Shown here: positions 63,181 through 64,000 of the stretch, one piece after another
Layout of the letters: each line of letters begins with the position of its first letter
How positions within the stretch are numbered: position 1 is the stretch's first letter
Assembly (NCBI GenBank): GCA_013289665.1
Contig: JABCZN010000003.1
Location: 221,101 to 285,100 of the forward strand
Origin: Acidobacteriota bacterium
GTDB taxonomy: Bacteria; Acidobacteriota; Terriglobia; Acidiferrales; UBA7541
DNA: 64,000 bases
Direction: 5' to 3'
Program-made: the position numbers and the translations under genes
Notes under the pieces: model-generated
Databases searched by the model: none
What the model saw: the letters and a program-made list of their open reading frames with translations, nothing else
What the model was told of the DNA's origin: nothing

Positions 63181-64000
63181 GATTAAGCTACTAAGGGCGT
63201 ACAGTGGATGCCTTGGCGCTAGAAGGCGATGAAGGACGTGGCAAGCTGCGAAAAGCCTCGGGGAGCCGCAAGCAGGCTTTGATCCGGGGATGTCCGAATG
63301 GGGAAACCCGACGAGATGAACTCTCGTTACAGCCGGCTGAATACATAGGCCGGTATGAGCTAACGCAGGGAAGTGAACCATCTCAGTACCTGCAGGAAAA
63401 TAAATCACAGAGATTCCGAAAGTAGCGGCGAGCGAAATCGGAAAAGCCCAAACCGACGTGTTTACACGTCGGGGTTGTAGGACCGCATAAGTAGAGTTAC
63501 CAATCCGGACACTACGTGAACCTGCTGGAAAGCGGGGCCAAAGAGTGTGACAGCCACGTAACGGAAAGTGGACCGGACTCGAAGCGGCATCCTGAGTACC
63601 ACGAGACACGTGTAATCTCGTGGGAAACTGGGGAGACCACTCTCCAAGGCTAAATACTCTCTAGCGACCGATAGTGAACCAGTACCGTGAGGGAAAGGCG
63701 AAAAGCACCCCTGCGAGGGGAGTGAAATAGAACCTGAAACCGTATGCTTACAAGCAGTCGGAGGGCCATGCATAGACTTCGGTCTGTGAAAGCCTGACGG
63801 CGTGCCTCTTGCTTAATGAGCCGGCTAGTTAATGTCACGTGCAAGGTTAAGCGCAAGCGAGCCGTAGGGAAACCGAGTCCGAATAGGGCGACAAGTACGT
63901 GGTATTAGACGCGAAGCGGGATGATCTACCCTTGGCCAGGTTGAAGGTCGCTTAACCGCGACTGGAGGACCGAACAGGTGTGAGTTGAAAATCGCTCTGA
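63181..64000 (+). rRNA. 23S ribosomal RNA, 5' part (runs off the window)
   Basis: From 63181 the sequence GATTAAGCTACTAAGGGCGT aligns with the E. coli 23S start (GGTTAAGCGACTAAGC). It continues with highly conserved blocks: GTGGATGCCTTGGCG, GGCGATGAAGGACGTG, GTCCGAATGGGGAAACCC, AGTAGCGGCGAGCGAAA, ATAGTGAACCAGTACCGTGA and CTGGAGGACCGAAC near the right edge. About 820 nt (domains I and the start of II) are inside. Small open frames on the minus strand here are artefacts of the RNA. The 16S and 5S genes are not in this window on the left side. Confidence 0.98.

Noticed and set aside
63085..63856. Minus-strand open frames over the 23S rRNA start
   Set aside because: These are the familiar false proteins from the rRNA sequence.
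1..64000. CRISPR array, prophage or restriction-modification system
   Set aside because: No regularly spaced direct repeats, phage structural genes or methyltransferase genes were seen; the HNH protein stands alone.

Overview
The window looks like a chromosomal segment of a free-living, GC-rich Gram-negative heterotroph, most likely an Acidobacteriota member. The grounds are two giant TonB-dependent receptors with an N-terminal carboxypeptidase-like domain (Oar type), LVIVD and YVTN beta-propeller secreted proteins, TTG/GTG starts with strong Shine-Dalgarno sites, and a UGA codon that appears to be decoded as selenocysteine. The assignment comes from gene content only; the partial 23S rRNA at the right end could settle it.

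Layout. 1-3.7 kb (minus): a dehydrogenase E1-alpha fragment, a 3-hydroxyisobutyrate-dehydrogenase-type enzyme, an FCD/GntR regulator and an aldehyde dehydrogenase, with two GntR-type operator candidates. 4.0-7.8 kb (plus): a Tat-exported LVIVD protein, an orphan NMT1-type substrate-binding protein and an alpha/beta hydrolase. 7.9-14.8 kb (minus): a molybdopterin-binding oxidoreductase subunit, a DctA-type transporter, a D-2-hydroxyacid dehydrogenase, a cupin, a creatininase-family amidohydrolase and a Gfo/Idh/MocA oxidoreductase, several joined by 1-4 bp overlaps. 14.9-17.1 kb (plus): a second GntR regulator and a split UxaA-type dehydratase. Together these suggest uptake and catabolism of sugar acids and carboxylic acids. 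17.2-24.1 kb (minus): two tandem secreted double-NTF2 proteins, TonB receptor 1 and a YVTN propeller. 24.3-27.4 kb (plus): hydrolase, dehydrogenase, cupin and hydratase.

27.5-28.8 kb carries the most notable gene: a secreted peroxiredoxin-like protein whose first redox cysteine is replaced by an in-frame TGA (W-U-P-F-C), followed by a SECIS-like hairpin and fused to a DsbD-alpha-like domain. Next come a metallophosphoesterase, an inverted-repeat-bounded VOC gene, and a tripartite RND efflux system flanked by two two-component systems with a PepSY protein (30.4-41.5 kb). Then follow TonB receptor 2, a second YVTN propeller and a FucP-type sugar transporter (41.7-47.6 kb).

47.8-59.5 kb is a housekeeping and stress stretch: a small secreted protein sharing the selenoprotein's N-terminal domain, a coiled-coil membrane protein, a zf-HC2 protein, htpX, clpB, queA, a metallophosphoesterase, a STAS protein, an HNH endonuclease, a ComF remnant and a DksA/TraR protein. 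60.1-62.4 kb holds a Tat-exported ferritin-like protein and a DinB-like protein. The right end has a candidate 6S-like RNA, a boxA leader and the first ~820 nt of a 23S rRNA gene with no 16S gene upstream in the window.
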